From NCBI GenBank assembly GCA_946222885.1, contig CAMIAK010000009.1:1-64000 (forward strand): a stretch of DNA of 64,000 bases, read 5' to 3'. The stretch is from an uncultured Nesterenkonia sp. (GTDB lineage: Bacteria > Actinomycetota > Actinomycetes > Actinomycetales > Micrococcaceae). Numbering within the stretch: the stretch's first letter is position 1; every line of letters starts with the position of its first letter. The notes beneath the pieces were generated by a model, which saw only the letters and a program-made list of their open reading frames with translations, did no database searches and was not told the origin of the DNA. This document shows, one piece after another, positions 34,601 to 40,968 of the stretch. The position numbers and the translations under genes were made by a program.

Positions 34601-35061
34601 TGGGTGTTGGCGTCCCACATGTGGTAGTACGCCGAGTGGTAGGTCTCGCCGTCGACCCGGTGCTGGAGGACCACGTAACCGGCGTTGTACCGGTTTCCGC
34701 TGAAGGTGCGGACCACAGTGCCGTCGGCCACCGCCTGGATGGGCGTGCCCTCGGAGGCGCCGAGGTCCTGGCCCAAGTGATAGGTGGAGGCGCCCTGCAC
34801 GGGGATGCAGCGGGGCCCGTAGGGCGAGGTGTAGGAGTAGGAGCCCGAAGCCAGCGGCAGGGTGAAGCTGCTGGCGCTGCGGGTGGTCTGGATGTCCACT
34901 CCGGAGAGAGCCCCGGCACCGGTGGTGGGCACGTCAGTGCCCGGCCCCGTCGGCACGGGATTCGGGACGGCAGGTGCCGCCGTCGCCATCTGGGCGTTCA
35001 TCGGCAGGGTCAGGCCCACGGCAAGAGTGCCGACTATGGCCGTCGAGAGTTTCTTCGGCAC
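31690..35061 (-). CDS. Secreted multidomain cell-wall protein: M23 peptidase, SH3 repeats, acidic linker, Rpf-like lysozyme domain, SH3
   Basis: 1123-aa exported peptidoglycan enzyme. Order: signal peptide (1-29); M23 LytM peptidase (about 70-200) with zinc ligands in YHLGQDLGAS and HLHLEIW; about five bacterial SH3-type wall-binding modules (about 210-565) joined by Ser/Gly linkers; a Glu/Pro-rich spacer (about 580-765); two ~57-residue repeats containing VTVPETEG and EGYELSG; an Rpf/transglycosylase-like domain (about 905-985) with WDRLAQCESDGDWSINTGNG and YYGGLQFSQQSWEWVGG; and a final SH3. GTG 35061 follows GAGGATATTGCT and starts a good signal peptide; the extension to 35217 does not. 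Two different wall hydrolases in one chain suggest coordinated peptide and glycan cleavage. Confidence 0.9.
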   Translation of the reverse strand: MPKKLSTAIVGTLAVGLTLPMNAQMATAAPAVPNPVPTGPGTDVPTTGAGALSGVDIQTTRSASSFTLPLASGSYSYTSPYGPRCIPVQGASTYHLGQDLGASEGTPIQAVADGTVVRTFSGNRYNAGYVVLQHRVDGETYHSAYYHMWDANTHVRTGQTVSAGQTIALVGNSGPSTAPHLHLEIWEGAWLNGASHDPATWLDQRGVNLQTGATQVLNITNPTNCTYYAAADTPLRAAASSSGQITAQLERGAELISSPGDMTNGMVRVQTGGMSGWVAHSDITPTRPSGTGTTPIPAVDEDDDDDAGSSGESGASEAQEVSPTVYRVTTPLNARSGPGTSHPVVQGMPEGEEITVTAVNGEWVQFQRGGQTVWSHGAYLSEVVAAEPSGESGAADSGSSETGSSDSGSSSSPASSADSGDTYRVVDVWLRARSGPGLNHPMIRVLDPDTEITATGRDGDWVSFRSGERTLWVHSYHLEGVSGGSESAGTSSGSSSSGGSSVSSAEGTYRVDGVWLNARTGAGMSSSVYTVMGPGTEMEVTGRDGDWLSFTLDGRTLWAHSGYLAAVSGSSESVDSQTATTTVWQNFRTGPGMSHSVIRGIAPQVSVQLTGERSGVWYQVRIDGQTGWMHGYYLNFSSGGQWLNPEDHDTSDLEEVQEEDVQEEPAEEAPAEEPQDSEQVEEEPEPEPAPEQQVEDEASEEPAPEEEPEAEPAPSPEPAPEGPAEDEAEAPAEEATEELPAVEEETEPAEEAAPVEETEPAEEPEQPESAPEPEPELTEVSAEAPAQEGNLVTVPETEGITYSTGSGQVEVPEGGLTIEASAEEGYELSGQSTWTFEHQAPEPVAVEPPAPSRDGNTVTVPETEGVTYSESGEVEVPAEGITITASAAEGYELSGQEAWSFEYVAPETETETETVEEGQTGETVDEDPSGPSSGLHAQSPNGPYSQVWDRLAQCESDGDWSINTGNGYYGGLQFSQQSWEWVGGSGQPHEASREEQINRAYVLWQRQGWDAWPHCTQSVLPSQGITGLTGNNNDPGGYGDSYFEVHGTGTDTVSTASSAEIWNASYSVPLREEADSSSEKLLQIPRGAELEKLDEDGSWIQVRYTEDGETLTGWVNTDYVAVA

Positions 35062-35485
35062 AGCAATATCCTCACTAGCCGTCCAGGCATGGCAAGGACG
35101 GCCCCTCATCTCAGCATGAAGCAACGACTCGACTGGGGAAGCGGCGGATCGTACACCTGGATGGGAAGCCTGCGCGTACGACTCGCCGGAGTCTGATTCA
35201 GAGTAACCCGGGAACACCGAGCTTTGGCAAGGCTGAGCGGGAAAAGCTTCGAGCTGGGCTTGAAGAAGCTCGGAGGAAGCTGGAGACGGTGAGGAGGGCA
35301 GTGCATCGAACGTATGCCACTACCGCAGGACATCCGAAAGCGTTGCACTGCCCTCTTCGCTGTTCACTATTTCATCCACAGACCACGCCGGAGGCCCTGC
35401 CGGGCGCGCGCGGAGAAGATCGTAATCAGACTGTGACTGACAGCGCCTCCGGGGGGCTCCTGCGGGGCTGCGCTACCCTTGCCTC
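35062..35485. other. 424-bp divergent intergenic region with inverted repeats
   Basis: This gap separates the giant cell-wall gene (minus) from a small lipoprotein gene (plus). It contains the 62-bp palindrome at 35294-35355. Nearer the cell-wall gene, minus-strand GGCGAGTCGTAC pairs imperfectly with GTACGATCCGCC (about 35150-35189). A small CGTCC..GGACG hairpin (about 35080-35100) lies just before the ribosome-binding site. The long leader could be structured and regulatory. I could not match it to a known riboswitch; the c-di-AMP ydaO class, common upstream of rpf genes, was considered and not recognised. Confidence 0.6.
35294..35355. repeat. Palindrome with 12-bp perfect arms in the divergent region
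   Basis: GAGGGCAGTGCA (35294-35305) and TGCACTGCCCTC (35344-35355) flank a 38-base loop. Unlike most long palindromes here it lies upstream of both neighbouring genes, so an operator or leader structure is possible. Confidence 0.85.
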
Positions 35486-36112
35486 ATGCCGACTTCCCTG
35501 CTCTCCCGGACAGCTCCCGACGACGGCCGCCCCGGCTCCCGCTCCCCCCTCCGGCTCCGCGGCGCCGGCCTGGGACTGGCCTGCGCCGGCGCGCTGCTGC
35601 TGACCGCCTGCACCGGCGAAGACCCGGAGGAGAGCACCACCCCGGGCCCCACGCAGAGCTCCCCCACGGAGAGCCCCGCGGCCGAGGGCAGCGAGGCCCC
35701 CACGGGTGAGGACTTGTCCCATGAGCTCCCCGACCCGGATCAGATGGACCTGGAGCATGATGAGGAGCTGGGCGCCTTCTTCTCCGAGGAGGAGGCCTGC
35801 ATGACCGTGGGCGCCACGATGGACGGCCTGGAGGAGGACCTCGACGGCGGCATCGAATCCCAGGGGGATCTGGACGAGGCCTATGAGGCCGTCGAGCAGA
35901 CCTACATCTATGTCCCCGAGGATCTGCGCGCCCCGCTGGAGGAGATCCTCGCCGAGCTCGACGGTGACCACGGGGAGCTGGACGAAGAGACCGTCCGGGG
36001 CGCCCTGGAGGAGCTGGAGGACTGGATGGACGAGACCTGCGACGGCGAGTATCACAACCAGGACCACGGCCATGAACAGGGCGAGGAGGCCGCGGAGGAC
36101 GAGGATGCCTGA
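35486..36112 (+). CDS. Acidic lipoprotein of unknown function
   Basis: 208-aa predicted exported lipoprotein. The first ~40 residues end in a lipobox at ALLLTAC (Cys 42). A Ser/Thr/Pro/Glu linker and a helical acidic domain (about 75-190) follow, with two cysteines (EEACMTVG and MDETCDGEY) that could form a disulphide. The end is a His/Glu/Asp-rich tail (DHGHEQGEEAAEDEDA). I do not recognise the family. TACCCT six bases before the ATG implies leaderless transcription. A small sequence-structured RNA candidate follows. Confidence 0.8.
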   Translation: MPTSLLSRTAPDDGRPGSRSPLRLRGAGLGLACAGALLLTACTGEDPEESTTPGPTQSSPTESPAAEGSEAPTGEDLSHELPDPDQMDLEHDEELGAFFSEEEACMTVGATMDGLEEDLDGGIESQGDLDEAYEAVEQTYIYVPEDLRAPLEEILAELDGDHGELDEETVRGALEELEDWMDETCDGEYHNQDHGHEQGEEAAEDEDA

Positions 36113-36167
36113 CGAGAGGGCCTGGGGCCCGCTCTGAAAGTCACAGCGGACTCCCAGCTTCCGCCCA

Positions 36168-36195
36168 TTGGGCATTCAAGCTCGCTCCCTACAGT
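36168..36195 (+). promoter_or_regulatory. Putative promoter of structured RNA copy A
   Basis: TTGGGC (36168-36173) and TACAGT (36190-36195) are separated by 16 bases. The -10 aligns without gaps with TATATT at 37194-37199, upstream of copy B, in a 42-base stretch shared from CCCTA to GTGATTCAG. Transcription would begin near 36201. Confidence 0.5.
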
Positions 36196-36200
36196 GGAGA

Positions 36201-36286
36201 GTGCCTCTTCAAGGTGCGAGTGATTCAGAAGGCCCCGTGTCGAAGTCATAGCGTCCCCCTCACGCTTTCGGCACGGGGTCTTCGCT
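36201..36286 (+). ncRNA. Candidate structured small RNA, copy A (C-rich hairpin loop)
   Basis: A conserved 5' segment TCAAGGTGCGAGTGATTCAG (36210-36229) is followed by a 17-pair stem, 36228-36244 with 36267-36283. It encloses a small hairpin GCGT-CCCCCTC-ACGC (36251-36265) with a C-rich loop. The same order, with an unrelated but equally self-complementary outer stem, occurs at 37205-37292, so pairing is maintained while sequence changes. The 3' side of the long stem is followed by TCTTCGCTT and could terminate transcription. C-rich loops are typical of small RNAs that pair with ribosome-binding sites. Possible relation to the actinobacterial 6C family needs a covariance search. Confidence 0.65.
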
Positions 36287-36318
36287 TGCCCGGCAGAGAC
36301 TCCCTAGACTGAATCCCC

Positions 36319-36708
36319 ATGAGTGAGAGCGCCCCGACCTCGCCCGTCCGCATCGACGCCTGGCTCTGGTCCGTGCGCATGTTCAAGACCCGCTCCGCCG
36401 CCACTGAGGCCTGCCGCGCCGGGAAGATCAAGATCGACGGCGAACCGGCCAAGGCCTCCCTGAAGGTCACGCCGGGAACCCGGGTGCACATCAGCCGCCC
36501 CGGCTTCGTGGTGATCCTGGAGGTCGTGCACACCCCTTCGAAGCGTGTGGGGGCACCGGTGGCCCAGAACGCCTACCGGGACCACTCCCCCGAGCAGGTG
36601 AAGCCGCGGGAGGTCGGCCTGCCGGTGCGCGAACGCGGCGCGGGGCGCCCCACCAAGCGGGAGCGGCGGCAGCTGGAGGCGCTGCGGGGCTACATCAAGG
36701 ACCGCTGA
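36319..36708 (+). CDS. S4-domain RNA-binding protein (Hsp15-like)
   Basis: 129-aa basic protein with an N-terminal S4 RNA-binding domain (about 8-70): VRIDAWLWSVRMFKTRSAAT, GKIKIDGEPAKASLKVTPG. A Lys/Arg-rich tail follows (REVGLPVRERGAGRPTKRER). This matches the heat-shock Hsp15/HslR-type group that binds 50S subunits carrying stalled nascent chains. TAGACT lies eight bases before the ATG and no ribosome-binding site is visible, so the message is probably leaderless. It lies 33 bases downstream of structured RNA copy A. Confidence 0.88.
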   Translation: MSESAPTSPVRIDAWLWSVRMFKTRSAATEACRAGKIKIDGEPAKASLKVTPGTRVHISRPGFVVILEVVHTPSKRVGAPVAQNAYRDHSPEQVKPREVGLPVRERGAGRPTKRERRQLEALRGYIKDR

Positions 36709-36739
36709 AAACACCCGCCGGGGCGACTACCCTGGAAGC

Positions 36740-37084
36740 ATGACTGAGACTGTTGACCTGGGCCCTGCCGACCAGCTCCCCGAGGGCGAGGTGATGCGCG
36801 TGCCCGCCGAGGACTCCGGCTATGAGGCCGACATCGCCGTGGTGCACGCCGAGGACGGCGGGTTCTACGCCCTCGACGACGAGTGCAGCCACGAAGCCGT
36901 GTCCCTCTCCGACGGCTTCGTGGAGGAGGAGACGCTGGAGTGCCCCATGCATGCCTCGGCCTTCTGCCTGAGGACCGGAGTGCCGGAGACGCCCCCGGCC
37001 ATGAAGCCGGTCAGGACCCATAGGGTCAGCGTGGAGGACGGCAAGCTGCTGCTGCATCCGGGAACACCTTTTTCCGAGGACTGA
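36740..37084 (+). CDS. Rieske-type [2Fe-2S] ferredoxin (NirD/BphF-like)
   Basis: 114-aa soluble Rieske protein. The cluster ligands are visible in LDDECSHEAVSLSDG (Cys-x-His) and ECPMHASAF (Cys-x-x-His). The distance and the following proline-rich TPPAMKPVRTHRVSVEDGKL are typical of small electron-transfer ferredoxins of non-haem oxygenase systems. No oxygenase is adjacent; in many actinobacteria this gene is near suf genes, which are not seen here. TACCCT six bases before the ATG suggests leaderless transcription. Structured RNA copy B lies about 120 bases after its stop. Confidence 0.9.
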   Translation: MTETVDLGPADQLPEGEVMRVPAEDSGYEADIAVVHAEDGGFYALDDECSHEAVSLSDGFVEEETLECPMHASAFCLRTGVPETPPAMKPVRTHRVSVEDGKLLLHPGTPFSED

Positions 37085-37204
37085 ACCCTGCCGAAGACGT
37101 CCCTGACATGGGGTTTCATCGCGGGTGAGATGAGCCGAAAAAACTCACAGGAAACTTCCAGGCACTTTCGGGGGAACCGTCAAGGTGGGTCCCTATATTA
37201 GTAA

Positions 37205-37292
37205 GTACCTCATCAAGGTGCGAGTGATTCAGAGCCCCCGGGCCCGGCATATAAGCGTCCCCCTCACGCAGCCGGCCCGGGGGCTCTTCTCT
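37205..37292 (+). ncRNA. Candidate structured small RNA, copy B (C-rich hairpin loop)
   Basis: It repeats copy A: a -10 TATATT (37194-37199), the identical 5' segment ending GTGCGAGTGATTCAG, an outer stem 37231-37248 with 37271-37287 (one bulged C), and the identical inner hairpin GCGT-CCCCCTC-ACGC (37255-37269). The outer stem is CCCCCGGGCCCGGC where copy A has GGCCCCGTGTCG, so it has changed on both sides. The two loci are about 1.0 kb apart on the same strand and are each followed by a leaderless-type gene. Confidence 0.65.
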
Positions 37293-37324
37293 GCCCAGGC
37301 GCCTCTTCACGGATAATGGGAGCA

Positions 37325-37954
37325 ATGTCTGACGGCTATACGACGATCTCCGCCCCGGTCTCCGCCGAGTTCGAGATCAAGAGGTCCCGGTTCATCTGCG
37401 CACTGGCCCCTGCCCGTTCGGAGGCTGAGGCCCGGGAGTTCATCGCCCAGCAGGTCTCCCTCCACCCCAAGGCCCGGCACCACTGCACGGCCTTCGTGCT
37501 CGGCCCGGACGCCTCGGTCCAGCGCAGCAACGACGACGGCGAGCCCTCCGGCACTGCAGGCCGCCCGATGCTGGACGTGCTGCTGCAGGAGGAGCTGACC
37601 GACGTCGTCGCCGTGGTGATCCGCTACTTCGGAGGAGTCCTGCTGGGCGCCAGCGGGCTGATCCGCGCCTATGGGAACGCTGTCTCCGAAGGCGTACAGG
37701 CCGCCGCTGCCGTCCAGTACGCGCTGCGCCAGGAGATCACCGTGGGGCTGGACTACCAGCACGGCCCCTCCTTCGAGGCCGAATGCCACAGCTCCGGCGG
37801 CTGGACCGTGGTGGACACCGGCTACGGCGAGCGCGTCACCCTGACCTTCGCGGTCCCGCCCGAGGAGGTGGAGCAGGCAGAGGCCCGCCTGGCCGACCTG
37901 ACCTCCGGAGAGGCAGAGCCGGAGCTGGGAGAGACCCGCTACGTGAGGGCCTGA
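37325..37954 (+). CDS. YigZ/IMPACT-family protein
   Basis: 209-aa protein of the YigZ (UPF0029/IMPACT) family, of uncertain function, linked in eukaryotes to translational control. The N-terminal domain has FEIKRSRFICALAPARSEAEA, HHCTAFVLG, SNDDGEPSGTAGRPMLDVL and VVIRYFGGVLLGASGLIRAYG, the signature region. A ferredoxin-like C-terminal domain follows (about 135-209). The start at 37325 (MSDGYTT) is preferred because GATAAT ends seven bases before it, the spacing of a leaderless promoter; an ATG at 37316 overlaps that box. A structured RNA candidate precedes it. Confidence 0.9.
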   Translation: MSDGYTTISAPVSAEFEIKRSRFICALAPARSEAEAREFIAQQVSLHPKARHHCTAFVLGPDASVQRSNDDGEPSGTAGRPMLDVLLQEELTDVVAVVIRYFGGVLLGASGLIRAYGNAVSEGVQAAAAVQYALRQEITVGLDYQHGPSFEAECHSSGGWTVVDTGYGERVTLTFAVPPEEVEQAEARLADLTSGEAEPELGETRYVRA

Positions 37955-37958
37955 GCCC

Positions 37959-38706
37959 TCAGGCAGGGACAGCCCTTCGGATCATCCCGTAGCTGGCCGC
38001 CCCGAGCACCCCCGTCACCGGCAGGGTCCAGAGGGACAGGGTCAGCGTGCTCTGCTGGCCGAACCAGCGCCACACCTCTGACCATCCCTCATTGGCGGTG
38101 ATGACCATCGCGGCGACGATCGGCACGATGGCGAGCCCCAGCAGCACCGCCCAGGTCCCGGCCAGCCAGCCTGCGGTAGAGGATCACCACGCAGAAGCCG
38201 AACAGCATCAGCATCAGGCACAGCGCCGCGGCCAGCAGTCCCGCCCCGGCGATGCCGGAGCTCTCGGTGAGGAACGGCAGGTCGAAGGTGTAGGCATGGA
38301 TGCCGTAGCCGTCTGTCGCCCGTTCCAGGAGGGCGGCCAGGGCGAAGGCCACTCCGAAGGTCGCCGAGACGGCGGCGAAGGCCAGGAAGGTGCCGATCAC
38401 GTAGACCCTCCGGCTGAAGCTCAGCGCCATCGCGAAGGGGAAGGTGTGCGACGCCGCGTAGGCGGCCATGAAGACCAGGCACCACAGCGCCGCCTGGGAG
38501 GCTCCGGCGTAGAACGGATTCTCCGCGGTGAACGGTCCGGCCGGCAGGTGATGGAGCCAGAAGCCGATGCCGACCGCAACCGCCCACGCACCGAAGAAGA
38601 CGATCAGCGGCACAGCCACGAAGGTCGTCCGCACCACGAACTGCAGACGGAAGGCCGCCGGGATGCGGGCGAAGCTGGAGCGGGAGTCGGTGATCTCGGA
38701 GCTCAT
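37959..38706 (-). pseudogene. ABC transporter permease interrupted by a 4-nt duplication
   Basis: From the ATG at 38706 the frame encodes a polytopic membrane protein (about five helices) to ...VVILYRRLAG, then reads into a basic non-membrane sequence. The correct continuation, TWAVLLGLAIVPIVAAMVIT and a last helix to a stop at 37959, lies in another frame. On the minus strand the junction is CTGGCTGG (38169-38162). Removing one CTGG restores a continuous ~248-residue permease. It overlaps the ABC ATPase stop as ATGA in a GntR-ATPase-permease operon. Either an inactivating or slippage mutation or a sequencing error is possible; the second membrane half retains good coding character. Confidence 0.8.
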
Positions 38707-39614
38707 CGAACCTCTCCTCTCTGGTCTGCGGACCTGCGGCTCTCGGTCATCCGGACGATCAGCTGCTGCAGGGACACCGGGATCACGTCCAGGTCCAGCT
38801 CCTGCACCCGGCGCTCCTCGGTCTGGCTCAGTGCGCCCAGAACCGTGGTCCGGGACATGCGGCCCATCTCTTCGTGATGGAGAACCTCCCGGGTCCGGGA
38901 GATCTCCGCGACGGCGTCGGAGCGCCCCACCAGGGTCACAGCGCGGTCGCGAAGGTCCTCGACCGGCTCGTCCAGGAGAATGCGCCCGCCGTCGATGACC
39001 ACCACGTTCTCGATCAGATGTGCAATCTCATCGATCAGGTGCGAGGAGAGGACGATGGTCCGCGGATGCGCCCCATAGTCCTCCAGGAGACGGTCGTAGA
39101 AGAGCTGGCGTGCGACGGCGTCGAGCCCCATGTAGGGCTCGTCGAAGAAGGTCACCTGCGCCCGGGAGGCCAGCCCGATGATCACCCCCCCTGCGGAGCG
39201 CTGGCCGCGGGACATCTTCTTGATGCGGGTCCTCTCCGGGACCCCGAAGTCTTCGGCCAGCCGGTCCGCCAGCTCCCAGTCCCAATGGGGGTAGGCCATG
39301 GCGGCGGCCTTGAAGGCGTGGGAGGCCTTGGAGTCCTCCACGTACTTCTGCTCCTCGCGGACGGAGCAGATCTCCGGAAGGACCTGCTCGTTCTCATGGG
39401 GCACCCGCCCTAGCACACGCACCTCCCCGGCGGTGGGCCAGTCCTGGGCGGTGATGACCGACATCAGAGTGGTCTTCCCCGCCCCGTTGCGGCCGAGCAG
39501 GCCGTGGATCATATCCTTCTCGAAGCTGACGGTGACGTCGTCGAGCGCCGCCGTCCCCCGGTAGTTCCGTGAGACGCCGCGCACCTCGATGGCGGCTCTC
39601 TGCTGGGTGCTCAT
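38703..39614 (-). CDS. ABC transporter ATP-binding protein (YtrB-like)
   Basis: 303-aa ATPase with Walker A GRNGAGKTTLMSVI, Q-loop region, degenerate signature MSRGQRSAGG (instead of LSGGQ) and Walker B VTFFDEPYMGLDAVARQLF, plus the switch His in VLSSHLIDEIAHL. The C-terminal ~90 residues are an accessory domain as in the YtrB/antibiotic-type exporters. The start at 39614 is chosen for GAGAGGAGAGG upstream. It lies between a YtrA-type GntR gene and a frameshifted permease, the organisation of operons responding to cell-wall antibiotics. Confidence 0.9.
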   Translation of the reverse strand: MSTQQRAAIEVRGVSRNYRGTAALDDVTVSFEKDMIHGLLGRNGAGKTTLMSVITAQDWPTAGEVRVLGRVPHENEQVLPEICSVREEQKYVEDSKASHAFKAAAMAYPHWDWELADRLAEDFGVPERTRIKKMSRGQRSAGGVIIGLASRAQVTFFDEPYMGLDAVARQLFYDRLLEDYGAHPRTIVLSSHLIDEIAHLIENVVVIDGGRILLDEPVEDLRDRAVTLVGRSDAVAEISRTREVLHHEEMGRMSRTTVLGALSQTEERRVQELDLDVIPVSLQQLIVRMTESRRSADQRGEVR

Positions 39615-39655
39615 AGGGCACCTCTCCTCTCTGGAGTCCGCCGGAGCGGACTGCC

Positions 39656-40015
39656 TCACTGACCCCGCGCTCTGGCGCGGATCATCTCGATGACGCTGTC
39701 GGCGGCCAGCCCGACGGCACGGGCTTCGGCCAGCATCGGTTCGAGGTAGTGATCGGCGAAGCGCTGGCGGCGCTCGGCACGCAGGATCTCCCGGGCTCCG
39801 TCGGCCACGAACATGCCCAGCCCGCGGCGCTTGACCAGGATCCCCCGGTCCACCAGGAGGTTGATCCCCTTGGCCGCCGTCGCCGGATTGATGTGGTGGA
39901 ACGCGGCGAGCTCATTCGTGGACGGCGCGCGCTCACCCTCAGCCAGCGAGCCGTCGAGCACGGAGGCCTCGACCTGCTCGGCGATCTGCACGAAGAGCGG
40001 ACGACCATCTTCCAC
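39656..40015 (-). CDS. YtrA-subfamily GntR transcriptional regulator
   Basis: 119-aa repressor with an N-terminal winged helix (about 5-72): PLFVQIAEQVEASVLDGSLA, ERAPSTNELAAFHHINPATA, LLVDRGILVKRRGLGMFV. A short C-terminal dimerisation helix pair follows, as in the YtrA subfamily. The GTG start follows GGAGGAGGTGAG. It is the first gene of the operon with an ABC ATPase and permease, which it presumably autoregulates through the palindrome at 40073-40094. Ligands of this subfamily are poorly known. Confidence 0.92.
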   Translation of the reverse strand: MEDGRPLFVQIAEQVEASVLDGSLAEGERAPSTNELAAFHHINPATAAKGINLLVDRGILVKRRGLGMFVADGAREILRAERRQRFADHYLEPMLAEARAVGLAADSVIEMIRARARGQ

Positions 40016-40072
40016 GAGATCTCACCTCCTCCAGAGAACCTCTTCAGCTTAGAGTACATCACTACCTCAGCG

Positions 40073-40094
40073 GTTCATTACTCAACTAATGAAC
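40073..40094. promoter_or_regulatory. Perfect 8-bp-arm operator candidate for the YtrA-type regulator
   Basis: GTTCATTA-CTCAAC-TAATGAAC lies about 60 bases upstream of the gntR start. It contains a minus-strand -35-like TTGAGT in its centre, so a bound repressor would block the promoter. The 22-bp perfect dyad in otherwise GC-rich DNA is conspicuous. Confidence 0.7.
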
Positions 40095-40137
40095 AATGGC
40101 ACTTGGGACGGAGTCAACCTGCCCATAGGATGGGGGC

Positions 40138-40950
40138 ATGATGAACGGTGAGAACGTCGAATGCTGGCTGACCGATATGGACGGCGTGCTCGTCCGCGAG
40201 CATGAGGCGCTCCCGGGCGCGGCGGAGCTGCTGGAGCAGTGGCGGCGCCACGACCTGCCCTACCTGGTGCTCACCAACAACTCGATCTTCACCGCCCGCG
40301 ACCTCAGCGCCCGGCTGCGTCACTCCGGGCTGATCGTGCCGGAGGACCGGATCTGGACCTCCGCGCTGGCCACCGCCACCTTCCTGGCCCAGCAGGTCGA
40401 CGCCGCCAACGGCCAGGGCAGCGCCTACGTGGTGGGCGAGGCCGGACTGACCACCGCGCTGCACGAGTCCGGGTTCATCATGACCGAGACGAACCCCGAC
40501 TACGTGGTGGTCGGCGAGACCCGCAACTACAGCTTCGAGGCCATCACCAAAGCGGTGCGGCTGATCAACGACGGCGCCCGGTTCATCGTCACCAACCCGG
40601 ACGCCACCGGCCCGAGCCCGGAGGGCGTGCTGCCGGCCACCGGCGCGATCGCCTCACTGATCACCAAGGCCACCGGGCGGGACCCCTATGTGGTCGGCAA
40701 GCCCAATCCCATGATGTTCCGCTCCGCCCTGAACCATCTGGGCGCCCACTCCATGCAGACCGCCATGATCGGCGACCGCATGGACACCGACATCGTCGCC
40801 GGAATGGAGGCGGGCATGCACACCATCCTGGTGATGTCCGGAGTCTCCTCGCAGGCGAGCATCGCCGGCTACCCCTTCCGGCCGAACCGGATCATCGACG
40901 GGGTCCACGAGCTGGTCGAGGACTTCGTGAAGGAGTCCTCCGAGGACTGA
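40138..40950 (+). CDS. HAD-superfamily (IIA, NagD-like) phosphatase
   Basis: 270-aa HAD hydrolase. Motif I is the nucleophile in LTDMDGVLVREHEALPGA, motif II is in YLVLTNNSIF, the C2-type cap lies between about 80 and 190, motif III is the Lys in YVVGKPNPMMFRSAL, and motif IV is AMIGDRMDTDIVAGMEAG. This is the NagD/p-nitrophenyl phosphatase subgroup acting on small phosphorylated metabolites; the substrate is not predictable. TAGGAT six bases before the first ATG indicates a leaderless start; a second ATG follows immediately. It converges with the MmpL gene 18 bases away. Confidence 0.92.
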   Translation: MMNGENVECWLTDMDGVLVREHEALPGAAELLEQWRRHDLPYLVLTNNSIFTARDLSARLRHSGLIVPEDRIWTSALATATFLAQQVDAANGQGSAYVVGEAGLTTALHESGFIMTETNPDYVVVGETRNYSFEAITKAVRLINDGARFIVTNPDATGPSPEGVLPATGAIASLITKATGRDPYVVGKPNPMMFRSALNHLGAHSMQTAMIGDRMDTDIVAGMEAGMHTILVMSGVSSQASIAGYPFRPNRIIDGVHELVEDFVKESSED

Positions 40951-40968
40951 GGCCCGCACCGCAGCTGC

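Noticed and set aside
35062..35293. c-di-AMP (ydaO) riboswitch upstream of the Rpf-like gene
   Set aside because: The position is typical and the leader has inverted repeats, but I could not find the conserved ydaO sequence blocks. A covariance search would decide.
36201..36286. Simple intrinsic terminator as full explanation of the structured element
   Set aside because: A terminator would not require the conserved 5' segment, promoter box and identical inner C-rich hairpin shared with 37205-37292. The stem may still act as the RNA's own terminator.
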